Source of the DNA: an uncultured Roseicyclus sp.
GTDB taxonomy: Bacteria > Pseudomonadota > Alphaproteobacteria > Rhodobacterales > Rhodobacteraceae
Reading direction: 5' to 3'
DNA: 64,000 bases
NCBI GenBank assembly: GCA_947491935.1
Contig: CANLLF010000001.1
Location: 682,001 to 746,000 of the forward strand
The notes below the pieces were generated by a model that saw only the letters and a list, made by a program, of their open reading frames with translations, made no database searches and had not been told where the DNA came from. How positions within the stretch are numbered: position 1 is the stretch's first letter; each line of letters begins with the position of its first letter. The translations under genes were made by a program, and so were the position numbers. Of this stretch, positions 17,603-27,807 are shown piece by piece.

Positions 17603-17810
17603 GGGCGCGGTCCTTTGAGTTGGGTGGCGCCCGCGACGGGCAGCCCTGTTGAAAAGTTGCGGCACCCTAAGGGGGCCGTGGGGCGAGTGCAATAAGTGCT
17701 CTGATGCCAGATGGGCGCAGGGCCCAAGGTGCGCAAGGGCGGAGGCACACGGGCGGGGCGGGCCTCAGGGTCGGGCGAAGGCTTTGCAAGTGCCGGGCAA
17801 ACACGATTGG

Positions 17811-18569
17811 ATGGCGATCATGCCGCTCCTGCCCCCCTTCCTCCCCCGCGCCGCATTGCTGGCCCTCAGCCTCGCTGCGCCCGCGCTGGCCGATCCGGCG
17901 GAGCCGCCCGCCATTGCACCGCGCTACCTGGTCGCCGACCTGCCGGGGATCGTCCGGGTCGCGCGCAACGGCTTTGCGCCGCGCGGCTGCACCGGCGTGC
18001 TCATCACGCCCCGCCACGTCCTGACCGCCGGCCATTGCGCCAGCAGCCCCCGCGAACAGGTCGTCATCATCCGGCCCGACGGGGCCGGGGATCGGCTGGT
18101 GGCCCCCGTGGAGACCACCGCGCGCCATCCCGAGGCGCAGTCGCCCATGAGCATCGACACCATCGGGGCCGACCTCGCCCTGCTCACGCTCGCCGCCGAT
18201 CTCCCGCCCGACAGCGCCGTGCCCCTGCCCCTGGCCGAGCCCGAGGCCGATCTGGGCCACCTGCTCGCGGGCTACCCCAATTCCGCCGCCACCCTGCTCC
18301 ACGCCCATTTCGATTGCCGCATCATCCCCCTCGAACCGGCTATCCTGGGCAGCAATTGCCGCGTCGTCTCGGGCCTTTCGGGCGGCGCCGTCCTGCGCGA
18401 GGTGGCCGGTGAATGGGCACTGGTCGCCATCATCACCGCCACCCTGCCCGATGCCAGCGGCGACCTCCGCGCGCTCGCCACCCGCATCGACCCCACCACC
18501 TTCCCCGCCCTCGCCGAGGCGCTGGAGGGCGCTCAGGTTTGCAATCCCACCGCCGACGCGCTTTGCTGA
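17811..18569 (+). CDS. Secreted trypsin-like serine protease (S1 family)
   Basis: About 252 residues from the ATG at 17811 (a second ATG at 17820 is equally possible). A signal peptide ends at PALA, then comes a chymotrypsin-fold protease: CTGVLITPRHVLTAGHC with the catalytic His, DTIGADLALL with the Asp, and GLSGGA with the Ser in place of the usual GDSGGP. The replacement of the oxyanion-side Asp by Leu is unusual but occurs in some bacterial S1 proteins. Two cysteine pairs could form disulfides. It is divergent from yajC (208 nt apart) and lies 28 nt before the pentapeptide gene. Substrate unknown. Confidence 0.82.
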   Translation: MAIMPLLPPFLPRAALLALSLAAPALADPAEPPAIAPRYLVADLPGIVRVARNGFAPRGCTGVLITPRHVLTAGHCASSPREQVVIIRPDGAGDRLVAPVETTARHPEAQSPMSIDTIGADLALLTLAADLPPDSAVPLPLAEPEADLGHLLAGYPNSAATLLHAHFDCRIIPLEPAILGSNCRVVSGLSGGAVLREVAGEWALVAIITATLPDASGDLRALATRIDPTTFPALAEALEGAQVCNPTADALC

Positions 18570-18597
18570 TCCCGGATTTCAGACGACCCGAGCGCCC

Positions 18598-19935
18598 GTG
18601 ACCGACACCACCACCCTGCCCATCGCCCCGATGACCTTCTGGCTCCTCGTGATCCTTGTCGCACTTGTGCTGGCAATCCTCATCGCCGCCGTCGCAAAAC
18701 CCGCTGATCCCACCGGCCCGTCCAGCAGCGCATGGTCCCGGTTTCTCACCCGCATCGGCCTCGACAAGGTGCCACCCGTCGCAGCGCTCTTCGTCAGTCT
18801 CTTCTGGGTGGCGCTGGCCCTGACCCTCGCGGGGGGCATCCTCGCAACCATCTACACGGTCCCATCGGCCCTCGCGACGTCCACAAGCAACCCCGACGAC
18901 GCCACCCTGCGCTGGACCCTGCTGACCCTCACCGCCCTCACCGGTGCCCTGGGCGCCGTCGTCGCCCTGCCCTTCACACTCATCCGCATCCGCCAGACGC
19001 AGCGCCAGACCGACCTCCAGGATGAGGCGCTCTTCAACGACAAGATCAACGCCGCCGCAACGGACCTCGCCGCGCGGCGGCAGGTGACGCGCGTCCTGCA
19101 CAAAGGCACTCCCGACGAATGCATCGCCACCGAATGGGAAGACGACCTCGTCACCCGCGCCGCCGCGATTGATCGGTTGGAGGGATTGGCGATTGAAGCA
19201 ATAGAACGAGAGGACTACCGGCCCGCCCAACGCATAGCCCGCATGCTGTCGATCTATGTTCAGGAACTCAGTCGAGCCTATCCTGCGATAGAGCCGCCGA
19301 AGGACGCGAAGCCAGACCTGATCCACGACTGGGCGAGTTCGCTCAGCCCGGTTAGGCCGGATATGGAGCGCGCCGTTCAAAGCCTTGGGCGGATCAATCC
19401 AGAAGAGGAGGTCGTCAGAACGGCTTTCAATCCAGAATTCATCGACCTGCGCCGCTGCAACTTGCAAGCATTCGATCTCCGCATTCTAAACTTGCAGGGA
19501 ATTCAATTGGCGCATGGCCAGTTGCAGGGTGCCTACCTAGTCAGAGCTCAGTTGCAAGGCGCAACCCTAATCGGGGCTCAATTGCAAGGCGCGACCTTCA
19601 TAGGTGCGCAATTGCAAGGTGCGGACCTTTATGAGGCGCAGCTTCAAGGTGCGGAACTCGTCGGAGCCAACCTTTCGGAGGATACAGTTCTCGACGCCGC
19701 TATTCTCCAAGGCACTGCTTTTAGGCTGCTGGAAGCCGCCACGCTGAAGCAGCTCCGAGCTTTTTGGGATGACATCATCATGTTCGCCGACACCGTCCCG
19801 GACGACAGCCCCGACCACTGGGTCCACGTCGCCGACGACGATTTCGACTACGACACCTTCATCACCCAATGGCGCGCCTGGGCCGCCACCCTCGACCCGC
19901 CCGTCACCATCGCCCCGGATTACCGCGGCGACTGA
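18598..19935 (+). CDS. Membrane-anchored pentapeptide-repeat protein
   Basis: A 445-residue protein if started at GTG 18598; ATG 18631 ([10 protein letters not shown]) is an alternative. Three hydrophobic segments lie in the first 130 residues, followed by a charged helical part and then about nine pentapeptide repeats of the A(D/N)LxX type ([21 protein letters not shown] and on), forming a right-handed quadrilateral helix. The C terminus is acidic (DDDFDYDTF). The middle third, including the repeats (about 19185-19775), is clearly AT-richer than both ends, so the gene looks mosaic. Pentapeptide proteins have varied roles (gyrase protection, effectors); none can be assigned. Confidence 0.8.
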   Translation: MTDTTTLPIAPMTFWLLVILVALVLAILIAAVAKPADPTGPSSSAWSRFLTRIGLDKVPPVAALFVSLFWVALALTLAGGILATIYTVPSALATSTSNPDDATLRWTLLTLTALTGALGAVVALPFTLIRIRQTQRQTDLQDEALFNDKINAAATDLAARRQVTRVLHKGTPDECIATEWEDDLVTRAAAIDRLEGLAIEAIEREDYRPAQRIARMLSIYVQELSRAYPAIEPPKDAKPDLIHDWASSLSPVRPDMERAVQSLGRINPEEEVVRTAFNPEFIDLRRCNLQAFDLRILNLQGIQLAHGQLQGAYLVRAQLQGATLIGAQLQGATFIGAQLQGADLYEAQLQGAELVGANLSEDTVLDAAILQGTAFRLLEAATLKQLRAFWDDIIMFADTVPDDSPDHWVHVADDDFDYDTFITQWRAWAATLDPPVTIAPDYRGD

Positions 19936-19966
19936 CCCAGATACCGGCGTCACCAGCCCCTCCTCG

Positions 19967-20005
19967 GGATATACCGTGGATATCCTCCAGATATACCGGC
20001 TCTAT
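19967..20005. repeat. 39-bp dispersed repeat, copy 1
   Basis: Contains GGATATACCG, GATATCC and AGATATACCGG in order and ends in TCTAT. It agrees with 40449-40487 at 35 of 39 positions. Two copies of GATATACCG within the unit form an internal direct repeat. It lies between the pentapeptide gene and serS, in the likely serS leader. Confidence 0.65.
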
Positions 20006-20084
20006 CTTCCCAAATCGGCCCCTTTCCCAGCCTCGCCGCCTCTGGCATACCCGCGCCACGACGCCCATGAGAGGAGGCCATTCC

Positions 20085-21377
20085 ATGCATGATATCCGCG
20101 CCATCCGTGACAATCCCGCCGCCTTCGACGCCGCGATGGCCCGCCGGGGCCTCTCTCCCCTGTCGTCCGAGATCCTCGCCATCGACGAGGCCCGCCGCGC
20201 CGCCATCACCGCCGCCGAAACCGCCCAGGCCGACCGCAACGCGGCGTCGCGGGATGTGGGCAAGGCCAAGGCCGGCGGGGACGAGGCCGAGTTCAACCGC
20301 CTCCGCGCGCTCATGTCTGAAAAGAAAGACGAAATCGCCCGTCTGGAGGAGGAGGCAAAGGCCAGGGATGCCGAGCTGACAGCGATCCTCGAAGGGCTCC
20401 CCAACCTGCCCGCCTCGGATGTCCCCGATGGCGCCGATGAGGATGACAACGAAGAGCTTCACCGCCGCGGCATGCCGCGCACGTTCGACTTCGCGCCGCT
20501 GGAGCATTTCGACATTCCCGCCGTGAAACCGGGCATGGATTTCGAGACCGCCGCCAAGCTCTCCGGCAGCCGCTTCGTGCTCCTGTCGGGGGCCGTCGCC
20601 CGCCTGCACCGCGCGCTGGCCCAATTCATGCTGGATATTCATACACTTGAGAACGGCCTCACCGAAGTGAACGCCCCCGTCCTGGTCCGCGATGATATCC
20701 TGTACGGCACCGGCCAATTGCCGAAATTCGGCGAGGACAGCTATCAAACGACCAATGGCTGGTGGCTCATCCCCACCTCCGAGGTCAGCCTCACGAATAT
20801 CGTCAACAACGTGGTGGTCGAGGAAAGCTACCTCCCCCGCCGCTACACCGCCCATTCCCTGTGCTTCCGCTCCGAAGCCGGCAGCGCGGGCCGCGACACG
20901 GCGGGGATGTTGCGTCAGCACCAGTTCGAGAAGGTGGAGATGGTGTCGGTCACCCATCCCGACGCATCGGACGACGAACAGCTCCGCATGCTGGGTTGCG
21001 CCGAGGGTATTCTCGACCGCCTGAACATCCCCTATCGCACGGTGAAACTCTGCACCGGCGATATGGGCTTCGGTGCCACGCGTACCTTCGATATCGAGGC
21101 GTGGCTGCCCGGCCAGAACACCTATCGCGAGATCAGCTCCGTCTCCACCTGCGGCGATTTTCAGGCCCGCCGGATGAATGCCCGCTTCAAACCGTCCGAG
21201 GGCGGCAAGCCAGAATTCGTCCATACCCTCAACGGCTCCGGCCTCGCCGTGGGCCGCTGCCTGATCGCCGTTCTGGAAAACGGCCAGGAGGCGGACGGCT
21301 CTGTGACACTGCCCGAGGCGCTGCACCCATGGCTCGGTGGCAAGACCCGGATCGGGGCGGATGGGGGCCTCGCCTAG
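20085..21377 (+). CDS. serS: Seryl-tRNA synthetase
   Basis: A 430-residue class II synthetase, typical length. It starts [22 protein letters not shown] (ATG 20085, GGAGG site upstream; the open frame extends to 19869). The N-terminal coiled-coil arm binds the long variable arm of tRNA-Ser; the catalytic core has motif 2 [25 protein letters not shown] and motif 3 [18 protein letters not shown]. It charges serine onto tRNA-Ser (and the selenocysteine tRNA if present). Its stop overlaps the convergent HNH gene by 4 nt. A 39-bp dispersed repeat lies in its leader. Confidence 0.98.
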   Translation: MHDIRAIRDNPAAFDAAMARRGLSPLSSEILAIDEARRAAITAAETAQADRNAASRDVGKAKAGGDEAEFNRLRALMSEKKDEIARLEEEAKARDAELTAILEGLPNLPASDVPDGADEDDNEELHRRGMPRTFDFAPLEHFDIPAVKPGMDFETAAKLSGSRFVLLSGAVARLHRALAQFMLDIHTLENGLTEVNAPVLVRDDILYGTGQLPKFGEDSYQTTNGWWLIPTSEVSLTNIVNNVVVEESYLPRRYTAHSLCFRSEAGSAGRDTAGMLRQHQFEKVEMVSVTHPDASDDEQLRMLGCAEGILDRLNIPYRTVKLCTGDMGFGATRTFDIEAWLPGQNTYREISSVSTCGDFQARRMNARFKPSEGGKPEFVHTLNGSGLAVGRCLIAVLENGQEADGSVTLPEALHPWLGGKTRIGADGGLA

Positions 21378-22279
21378 GAGACCCGCCCCGATTGACCGAA
21401 GCAACTCTCCCGGTGCCATCGAAGGTTCCCGGGATGCGGCCAGTCGCGCCGGTCACTCGGCAAATGCAGCCTCTGTCCCGGCGCGATGAGGCGATCGACA
21501 ACATCCTTCGGCACCTTGTTGTGCGAGACGAGAATTCCGTAATCCTCGGCAACCGAAATCAGACCTCGGTCGAACATCCAATGCAGCGTCCCCGAAAGAG
21601 CCAGCCCGTTTCGCACGGAATCGCTGCCCTTCTCCGCAACGGGGCGGATATGAGCCGCCTGGACTTCCGGCCGCCCACCCCCATTGCGCAGCTCAAGGCC
21701 CGACACCGCGCATCGGTATCCGTAGGCCTCCCTGACACGTCTGCGAAACGCGATATCCCGATACGATCTACGGGTCAGCCGCTCGAGGACAGGCCGCTCG
21801 AACGGGGTGACCGCGTCGTCGAAACCGGGCGCGCCTGAATCGTATCGGGCGGCCTCCCGCGTTTCGAGATCTTCGGGCAAACCGCACGAAACGATGGCTG
21901 CAAACTCTCGCTCCGGCACCCGCCGCACGGCAAGCTGTTGCGCTCCGCCCTTCTTCAGACTGCCATCCGCGTTCATCAAAGCGGACTCGCGCGGACGCCC
22001 CCCCGACAGCCGGGGCACACATTCGTCAAATGGCAGGAACGTGCCCGGAACCATCAGGGCCATGAACCGATCGTTCAGGGAGGGATGCAGCACCACCCGG
22101 TCGACCTGGGCCACTGCGAAATAGCCCCGCGTTCCGGCCTTCACGGGCTCGTAATAGATAACCCAATCGCCGATCGCTTCCTCCACGGCCTTCAGGTATT
22201 GACGCGGGAAATCATATCGCGTGTCCGGCTCGTCGTCATAGATCGAACCCGCTTTGTGGATGAGGATCAGCTTCGTCAC
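21374..22279 (-). CDS. HNH endonuclease with an N-terminal PUA/SRA-like domain
   Basis: A 301-residue protein taken from the GTG at 22279 ([16 protein letters not shown]); the frame is open to 22378, where only a TTG could start it. The N-terminal ~130 residues ([25 protein letters not shown]) resemble the PUA/SRA-like domains that precede HNH domains in some restriction-type nucleases. The C-terminal HNH module has [31 protein letters not shown] and HWMFDRGLI, with the conserved HIR, N and H residues. Such proteins are often suspected of cutting modified DNA, as in type IV restriction. No methyltransferase partner is nearby. The function is inferred. Confidence 0.75.
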   Translation of the reverse strand: MTKLILIHKAGSIYDDEPDTRYDFPRQYLKAVEEAIGDWVIYYEPVKAGTRGYFAVAQVDRVVLHPSLNDRFMALMVPGTFLPFDECVPRLSGGRPRESALMNADGSLKKGGAQQLAVRRVPEREFAAIVSCGLPEDLETREAARYDSGAPGFDDAVTPFERPVLERLTRRSYRDIAFRRRVREAYGYRCAVSGLELRNGGGRPEVQAAHIRPVAEKGSDSVRNGLALSGTLHWMFDRGLISVAEDYGILVSHNKVPKDVVDRLIAPGQRLHLPSDRRDWPHPGNLRWHRESCFGQSGRVS

Positions 22280-22493
22280 GCGATCACCATGCACGACAAT
22301 CTGCGATTTGCGAGCTGAATCCGTCGCATCCCCACTGGAAATTCGCGGAGCGCCTTGCAGACCAGCCGCGAAAACCAAAACATATTTATCTCCAATAACT
22401 TAGCCCTTCGTGCACGCCTGAACAAATCGCCTTGCGACCCCTATCCCCCCTTCCAACGGGGAACTCCCTACCCGCCCCGCGCATTCCCCCTAC

Positions 22494-23225
22494 ATGACCT
22501 ACATGCATGTGCCCGCCCAAACCGACCGCGCCCGCCTCTGGGCCATCCTTTGCCTGACCGCCGCGGTGGCCTTCGCCATCGTCCCGTTCTTCGCCAGCCC
22601 CTTCTCCGGGTTCGAGCCGGGCCGCTTCCCGGTGCCGGTCGATAATCCGCCAATCCAACCGGCGGGATGGGCGTTCTCGATCTGGGGCGTAATCTATCTC
22701 TGGCTGATCGCAAGCACCGGATATGGCCTGCTGAAACGCGCCGAAGATGCCCGCTGGCAGGCGCATCGCCTCTGGCTCTTCACTTCCCTCCTGATCGGGG
22801 CGGTGTGGATCCCGGTCGCGAATGTCAGCCCGATCTGGGCGACGATCCTTATACTTGCCATGCTGGTCACCGCCGTGATGGCTCTGGCAAGGGCGCCGGT
22901 CATCGAACGCGGCTGGACCCGTTGGCCCATCGGGCTCTATGCGGGCTGGCTCACGGCTGCCTCCTTCGTGTCACTCGCCACCTTGGCGGCAGGCTATGGC
23001 CTTGCCTCGCCGGAGGTCGCCAGCTGGGTCGCGCTGCCGCTGGCCTTGGGCACCGCCACGCTTCTGACCCTGCGCCACTGGACGCCGACCTATCCCGCCG
23101 CCGCGGCCTGGGCCGCCATCGGGATCGCCGTTGCCAACTGGCCCGCCCTCTACGGCTGGGCCGCGGCCGTCGGTGCCGTGCTTCTTGCCGCCTTGGTCGT
23201 CGCCGCCGTCATCCGCAGGGTCTGA
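22494..23225 (+). CDS. TspO/MBR-like tryptophan-rich membrane protein
   Basis: A 243-residue membrane protein with about seven hydrophobic segments. [20 protein letters not shown] near residue 50 and the later [14 protein letters not shown] are typical of the TspO/MBR (tryptophan-rich sensory protein) superfamily, but the protein is longer than the classical 160-residue TspO with five helices. TspO binds tetrapyrroles or cholesterol-like ligands; this longer group has no known function. Start at 22494 or 22503 (MHVPAQ). It precedes surE by 122 nt. Confidence 0.7.
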   Translation: MTYMHVPAQTDRARLWAILCLTAAVAFAIVPFFASPFSGFEPGRFPVPVDNPPIQPAGWAFSIWGVIYLWLIASTGYGLLKRAEDARWQAHRLWLFTSLLIGAVWIPVANVSPIWATILILAMLVTAVMALARAPVIERGWTRWPIGLYAGWLTAASFVSLATLAAGYGLASPEVASWVALPLALGTATLLTLRHWTPTYPAAAAWAAIGIAVANWPALYGWAAAVGAVLLAALVVAAVIRRV

Positions 23226-23347
23226 CGTCTGGCATCCGGGCGATCCGGGCGGACGCGCGCGGACGGCGCGCCCCCATCCGCCCGTCCCGATACCGCCGCC
23301 CACACCACCGCTTGCCGCCCATTCCCCCAACGGCTACACCCGCGGCC

Positions 23348-24139
23348 ATGCGTATTCTCATCACCAATGACGACGGCATCAACGCCCCCGGCCTTGAGGT
23401 CCTGCACGACATCGCAACCGACATCGCCGGAGACAGCGGCGAGGTCTGGACGGTGGCCCCCGCCTTTGAGCAATCCGGCGTCGGGCACTGTATCTCCTAC
23501 GTGCATCCCACCATGATCGCCGAGCTTGCGCCGCGCCGCTTCGCCGCCGAGGGCAGCCCGGCGGATTGCGTGATTGCCGCCATGCATGACGTCCTGAAGG
23601 ACAATCCGCCCGACCTGATCCTGTCGGGCGTGAACCGGGGCAACAACTCGGCGGAAAATACGCTTTATTCCGGCACCATCGGTGCCGCGATCGAGGCCGC
23701 GATCCAGGGCATCCCCGCCATCGCGCTGTCGCAGTATTACGGGCCCGGCAACATCAACCTAAAGGATCAGTTCGACGCCGCCCGCTCCCACGGGGCGGCC
23801 ACGATCCGCAAGATCCTCGGCGCGCCCGATGCCTTCACCAGCCGGCCCTACAAGATCTTCTACAACGTCAACTTCCCGGCTTTCCCGGCCTCCGAGGTCA
23901 AGGGCATCCGAGCCGTGGCCCAGGGGTTCCGCGACGGTGGCACCGGGATGGGGATGCGCGCCGATATCGCGCCGAACGGGCGCAAGTTCCTGTGGATCAC
24001 CGGCTCGCCCCAAAACGTGCCGTCGGGTGCCGATACCGACGCCACCGTCAACCTCGATGGCTATATCTCCATCACCCCCATGCGTGCGGATCTGACGGCC
24101 CATGATCGGCTGGCCGATCTCAGGGCCGCCGTGGAATGA
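23348..24139 (+). CDS. surE: 5'/3'-nucleotidase SurE
   Basis: A 263-residue Sur[16 protein letters not shown] with the metal-binding Asp-Asp pair, [22 protein letters not shown] with the conserved Asn, and IPAIALSQ. It dephosphorylates nucleoside monophosphates and short polyphosphate and is linked to stationary-phase survival. The order surE-pcm then (opposite to the CAP gene) nlpD is the classical neighbourhood, with rpoS absent as usual in alphaproteobacteria. It overlaps pcm by 4 nt (ATGA). Confidence 0.97.
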   Translation: MRILITNDDGINAPGLEVLHDIATDIAGDSGEVWTVAPAFEQSGVGHCISYVHPTMIAELAPRRFAAEGSPADCVIAAMHDVLKDNPPDLILSGVNRGNNSAENTLYSGTIGAAIEAAIQGIPAIALSQYYGPGNINLKDQFDAARSHGAATIRKILGAPDAFTSRPYKIFYNVNFPAFPASEVKGIRAVAQGFRDGGTGMGMRADIAPNGRKFLWITGSPQNVPSGADTDATVNLDGYISITPMRADLTAHDRLADLRAAVE

Positions 24140-24801
24140 CCCAAGGCGCGGAGAACGGGGGCGGCTTCGACGGGGAACGCAAGATGCAGTTCCTGTTTCA
24201 GCTGCGCCAGAAGGGCGTCACCGACAGCCGCGTGCTGACCGCGATGGAAAAGATCGACCGGGGCGATTTCGTGCGCGGCCATTTCGCCAGCCGCGCCTAC
24301 GAGGATATGCCTCTTCCGATCAATTCCGGGCAGACCATCAGCCAGCCCTCGGTCGTCGGCCTGATGACCCAGGCGCTTGGCGTGCAGCCGCGCGATACCG
24401 TCCTCGAAATCGGCACCGGCTCGGGCTACCAGGCCGCGATCCTCAGCCAGCTGGCCCGCCGCGTCTACACCATCGACCGCCACCGCAACCTGACCCGCGA
24501 CGCGGAGCTGGTGTTCACCAAGCTGGGTCTCGTCAACATCACCGTACTCACCCGCGACGGCTCCCACGGCCTGCCGGATCAGGGCCCGTTCGACAGGATC
24601 CTCGTGACCGCCGCCGCCGAGGACCCGCCGGGCCCGCTGCTGCAGCAACTCAAGCTCGGCGGCACCATGGTGGTGCCCGTGGGCCAGTCCGACGCCGTCC
24701 AGACCCTGATCAAGGTGTCCCGCACCGAGACCGGGTTCGAATATGATGAGATCATGCCGGTGCGCTTTGTCCCGCTGGTCGAGGGCACGGCGCGGGACTG
24801 A
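24136..24801 (+). CDS. pcm: Protein-L-isoaspartate O-methyltransferase
   Basis: A 221-residue [39 protein letters not shown], the SAM-binding [18 protein letters not shown], and [20 protein letters not shown]. It methylates isoaspartyl residues in aged proteins to start their repair. Translationally coupled to surE through an ATGA overlap. A GC stem AGGGCGCG/CGCGCCCT (24824-24853) follows before the convergent CAP-RTX gene and may end transcription on both sides. Confidence 0.96.
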   Translation: MTQGAENGGGFDGERKMQFLFQLRQKGVTDSRVLTAMEKIDRGDFVRGHFASRAYEDMPLPINSGQTISQPSVVGLMTQALGVQPRDTVLEIGTGSGYQAAILSQLARRVYTIDRHRNLTRDAELVFTKLGLVNITVLTRDGSHGLPDQGPFDRILVTAAAEDPPGPLLQQLKLGGTMVVPVGQSDAVQTLIKVSRTETGFEYDEIMPVRFVPLVEGTARD

Positions 24802-24885
24802 CGCGGGGACGACCTGGAAGGAAAGGGCGCGACACCTGTCGATGCCGCGCCCTAGGGGATCGTCAAAGCGATCAATGCCGCCGGG

Positions 24886-26097
24886 TCAGCCCATGAACAG
24901 GAACACGTCGATGGAGGCCAGATCGGTCACGCCGTCCAGCGTCAGCGCATTGCCCTCCCCGAAATCGACACGGGTGTTGCCGTCCATCACCTCGGCCTTG
25001 TCGAAGAACGACGCCTGAACATCCATACCGTCGCCAAGAAGCGATGCATCGAGGAACAGCACGTCTTCGCCGATGGTGAAGTCGGTGATCTTGTCGTCGC
25101 CGCCGGTGAAATCGAAGAAATCCTCCCCCAATCCACCGGTCATGACATCGTCGCCCGCATCGCCGGCGATGTAATCCATCCCGTCACCGCCATCGAGCGT
25201 GTCGTTGCCATCGCCGCCGATCACGGCGTCATGGCCTCCGCCGCCGCTGATCACATCGTCTCCGGCCTCCCCTTCCAGGTAATTGGGTCCGTCCGATCCC
25301 GTGATCGTGTCATTGCCCGCATCGGCAAAGACCACCGCCCAATCGCCGTCAGCCACGATTTCGTCATCTCCCTCGGTGCCCAATTGAATGTCGGACGCGT
25401 CGCACTCTTCCGGTTCGGGCTCCGGTGTCGGCTCTGGCTCGGGTGTGGGTTCGGGCTCAGGCTCCGGCGTCGGTTCGGGCTCCGGTTCTGGTTCCGGTGT
25501 CGGCTCGGGGTCCGGCTCCGGCGTGGGCTCAGGCGTCGGTTCGGGCGCTGGTTCCGGTGCGGGCTCGGGCGCTGGTTCCGGTGCAGGCTCGGGCACGGGT
25601 TCCGGCGCAGGCTCGGGGGCGGGCGCCCCATCGGCCTCGATGGATCCGGACGTGTCTCCATCCGTCCGCGCAAAGTTCTGCGTCACGACCACCCCGTCAT
25701 ACCCTTTCAGGTCGCCGCGCTCGATCCCGATGCCGATCTCGGTGAAATCGGGGTTCAGGATGTTGGCCCTGTGGCCAGGGCTTTCCATCAGACCCTGATG
25801 CAGCTGAACCACGTCATCGGCGATCCCGTCCGCACCACGCTCCGATTGCCAGGCGATGTTCTCCCCCGTCGACCACGAGCCCTCGAACGGGTAGTTCGTT
25901 GCCTGCATCCGTTCTGTGGCCGACGATCCGCCGCGCCCGGTATGCGAGAATGTGTCGGTATCGATCATCCAGTTGCTGTGATCTTCGCTGGAGTCATTCA
26001 AAAGCGTGTTCAGCTTGAGAGGTGTCAGCCCCGCATTGGTCCGCTCCTGATTGATCAGATCGAGCATTTGTCGTTCTGCCGTGCTTGCAAGTGCCAT
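24886..26097 (-). CDS. CAP-domain protein with PEP-repeat linker and RTX calcium-binding C terminus
   Basis: A 403-residue protein in three parts. Residues 1-150 are a CAP/SCP (YkwD-type) domain ([45 protein letters not shown]). Residues about 156-233 are a low-complexity linker of Pro-Glu-(Pro/Ala/Thr) repeats. The C terminus has several GGxGxDxL-type RTX nonapeptides ([19 protein letters not shown]). There is no N-terminal signal peptide, as expected for a substrate of a type I secretion system with a C-terminal signal. Likely secreted and calcium-stabilised. The linker DNA is a tandem repeat (about 25400-25625). Confidence 0.85.
   Translation of the reverse strand: MALASTAERQMLDLINQERTNAGLTPLKLNTLLNDSSEDHSNWMIDTDTFSHTGRGGSSATERMQATNYPFEGSWSTGENIAWQSERGADGIADDVVQLHQGLMESPGHRANILNPDFTEIGIGIERGDLKGYDGVVVTQNFARTDGDTSGSIEADGAPAPEPAPEPVPEPAPEPAPEPAPEPAPEPTPEPTPEPDPEPTPEPEPEPEPTPEPEPEPTPEPEPTPEPEPEECDASDIQLGTEGDDEIVADGDWAVVFADAGNDTITGSDGPNYLEGEAGDDVISGGGGHDAVIGGDGNDTLDGGDGMDYIAGDAGDDVMTGGLGEDFFDFTGGDDKITDFTIGEDVLFLDASLLGDGMDVQASFFDKAEVMDGNTRVDFGEGNALTLDGVTDLASIDVFLFMG
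25405..25625. repeat. Tandem short repeats encoding the PEP linker
   Basis: Imperfect 6- and 12-bp units (on the plus strand GGTTCGGGCTCC-like) that encode alternating Pro-Glu with Ala, Thr or Asp. They lie fully inside the CAP-RTX coding region and keep its frame. Confidence 0.75.
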
Positions 26098-26437
26098 TGG
26101 TCTACCTTTCGTTGCCGTACTGTCAGGCCTCCGACCAACTGCGCCCCGGCCGTCACGCGCAATCTCTCCAAACGCGGCGCACGCAAACCAGCCAGCCCTT
26201 GCCGGAATCCCGAAATCCGGACCGCGGGACGTTGCTGAGGACGTAACCGGCCGGGATTATGCGGAAAGCTGCCGAGCCGGGCGCGTCTCCGCCCACCCCG
26301 CGCCCGATCTTGCGGCGCGCAAACCCTTGCCCATTGCCCGCAGTGTGCCCATCCCCCTTCCGCCAACCGCTTTTCCGGTGTAAACTCGTTTCCAAGAAGG
26401 CCCCCACGGCCCGTATTTTGAGGAAGGTTCGAGCGCC

Positions 26438-27589
26438 ATGCGCCTGATCAAGACGAGTTTCACCGCCCGTAGCCTGACGCTGCTGGCGCCATTTCTGTTG
26501 GCAGCCTGCGTCGGTAACCCGCCCGATCTGGATTTCGATTTCCGCCCCAACGCACCGCGCGGCGAACCTGTCGTGGCCGACCGGCCCGATCCCGACAGCC
26601 GCGGCCTGATCTCCTATGAAAGCTACCAGGTCGCCGTGGCCCGGCGCGGCGATACCGTCGCCGATGTGGCCTCCCGGATCGGCCTGACGCCCGAGGAGCT
26701 GGCCTCGTTCAACGGGCGCACCGTGGGCGATCCGCTGCGCGATGGCGAGGTGCTGGCCCTGCCCCGCCGCGTTGCCGGTGGCGCGCCCGGTGCGGGCAGC
26801 GACATCGCCTCAATCGCGCGCGGCGCCATCGACGCCGCCGATGCGCGGACCGGCCCCACCGGGGGCGCGCCTGGGGTGCAGGGCGGCGAAGAACCCGTGC
26901 GCCACCGCATCGGACGCGGCGAGACGGCCTATTCGGTCGCGCGTCTTTATGGCGTCTCCGTGCGGGCGCTGGCGGAATGGAACGGGCTTGGCCCCGATCT
27001 TGCCGTGCGCGAGGGACAACACCTCTTGATCCCCATCGTGATCGAGGCCGCCCGCACCGGCGATGACAGCCGCCCGGGCGACAGCGTGGCACCGCTGCCG
27101 CCGTCGGCCGCCAACCCGCTGCCCGACGGCATCGAAACCGCAACCCTGCCGCCACTGGAAGGCACCGGCACCGGCGCCACAGAAGGCACGGGAACGGCGG
27201 CCGCGGCCACACCCGCACCGGCGCCCGCCCCCGCGCAATCCAACGCGCGCCTGATCCGTCCCGTCGACGGCTCCATCCTGCGCGGCTATTCCTCCAGCAA
27301 CGAGGGCATCGATATCGGGGCCTCCACCGGCACCGCCGTGCGCGCCGCCGCCGATGGCACCGTGGCCGCGATCACGCAAGATACCGATCAGGTGCCGATC
27401 CTCGTGGTGCGCCATGCGGACGGGTTGCTGACGGTCTATGCCAATATCCAGAACATCCGCGTCAGCCGGGGGGATCGCGTCTCGCGGGGGGATACCGTGG
27501 CCGAGGTGGGCGGCGGCGATCCGTCCTTCCTGCATTTCGAAGTGCGGCGCGGGTTCGAGGCGGTCGATCCGGCCGACTTCCTGCCCTGA
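26438..27589 (+). CDS. nlpD: NlpD-like lipoprotein with two LysM domains and a degenerate LytM (M23) domain
   Basis: A 383-residue lipoprotein: signal peptide ending in the lipobox LAAC (Cys 24), two LysM peptidoglycan-binding repeats (VAVARRGDTVADVASRIGL and HRIGRGETAYSVARLYGV), a Pro/Thr/Ala-rich linker and a C-terminal M23 fold. The zinc-binding residues are lost: the first HxxxD is NEGID and the second HxH is FLHFEVR. This is the pattern of NlpD and EnvC, which activate amidases instead of cutting peptidoglycan, so a role in septal wall splitting is inferred. Its place after surE-pcm is the classical one. Confidence 0.88.
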   Translation: MRLIKTSFTARSLTLLAPFLLAACVGNPPDLDFDFRPNAPRGEPVVADRPDPDSRGLISYESYQVAVARRGDTVADVASRIGLTPEELASFNGRTVGDPLRDGEVLALPRRVAGGAPGAGSDIASIARGAIDAADARTGPTGGAPGVQGGEEPVRHRIGRGETAYSVARLYGVSVRALAEWNGLGPDLAVREGQHLLIPIVIEAARTGDDSRPGDSVAPLPPSAANPLPDGIETATLPPLEGTGTGATEGTGTAAAATPAPAPAPAQSNARLIRPVDGSILRGYSSSNEGIDIGASTGTAVRAAADGTVAAITQDTDQVPILVVRHADGLLTVYANIQNIRVSRGDRVSRGDTVAEVGGGDPSFLHFEVRRGFEAVDPADFLP

Positions 27590-27601
27590 CAGGCTGAGAT
27601 C

Positions 27602-27638
27602 ACCGGGCGCGCACGGGCCATGATGGCGCGCGCCCGGT
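27602..27638 (+). terminator. Likely terminator after nlpD
   Basis: Perfect 11-bp stem ACCGGGCGCGC / GCGCGCCCGGT with a 15-nt loop, 12 nt after the nlpD stop. No U-run follows, so it may be a weak or Rho-assisted terminator. Confidence 0.55.
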
Positions 27639-27807
27639 CGCTTCCTGTATTCGCGCCCGGGCACCCGCCCGCTGGCGCAGTCCCGGCACTGCCTCAGCCC
27701 GTTTTCGCCGATCACATCGCGTTCACATTCCTCCTATTTTGCACATTCCGGTTTTTGCGGCATAATCGTTAACGGTTCTGACCAGAGCAACGCAAAGGAG
27801 GCCGCCC

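Noticed and set aside
25405-25625. Repeated DNA that could be taken for a CRISPR array
   Set aside because: The units are 6-12 bp, have no spacers and keep a reading frame for the Pro-Glu linker of the CAP-RTX protein.
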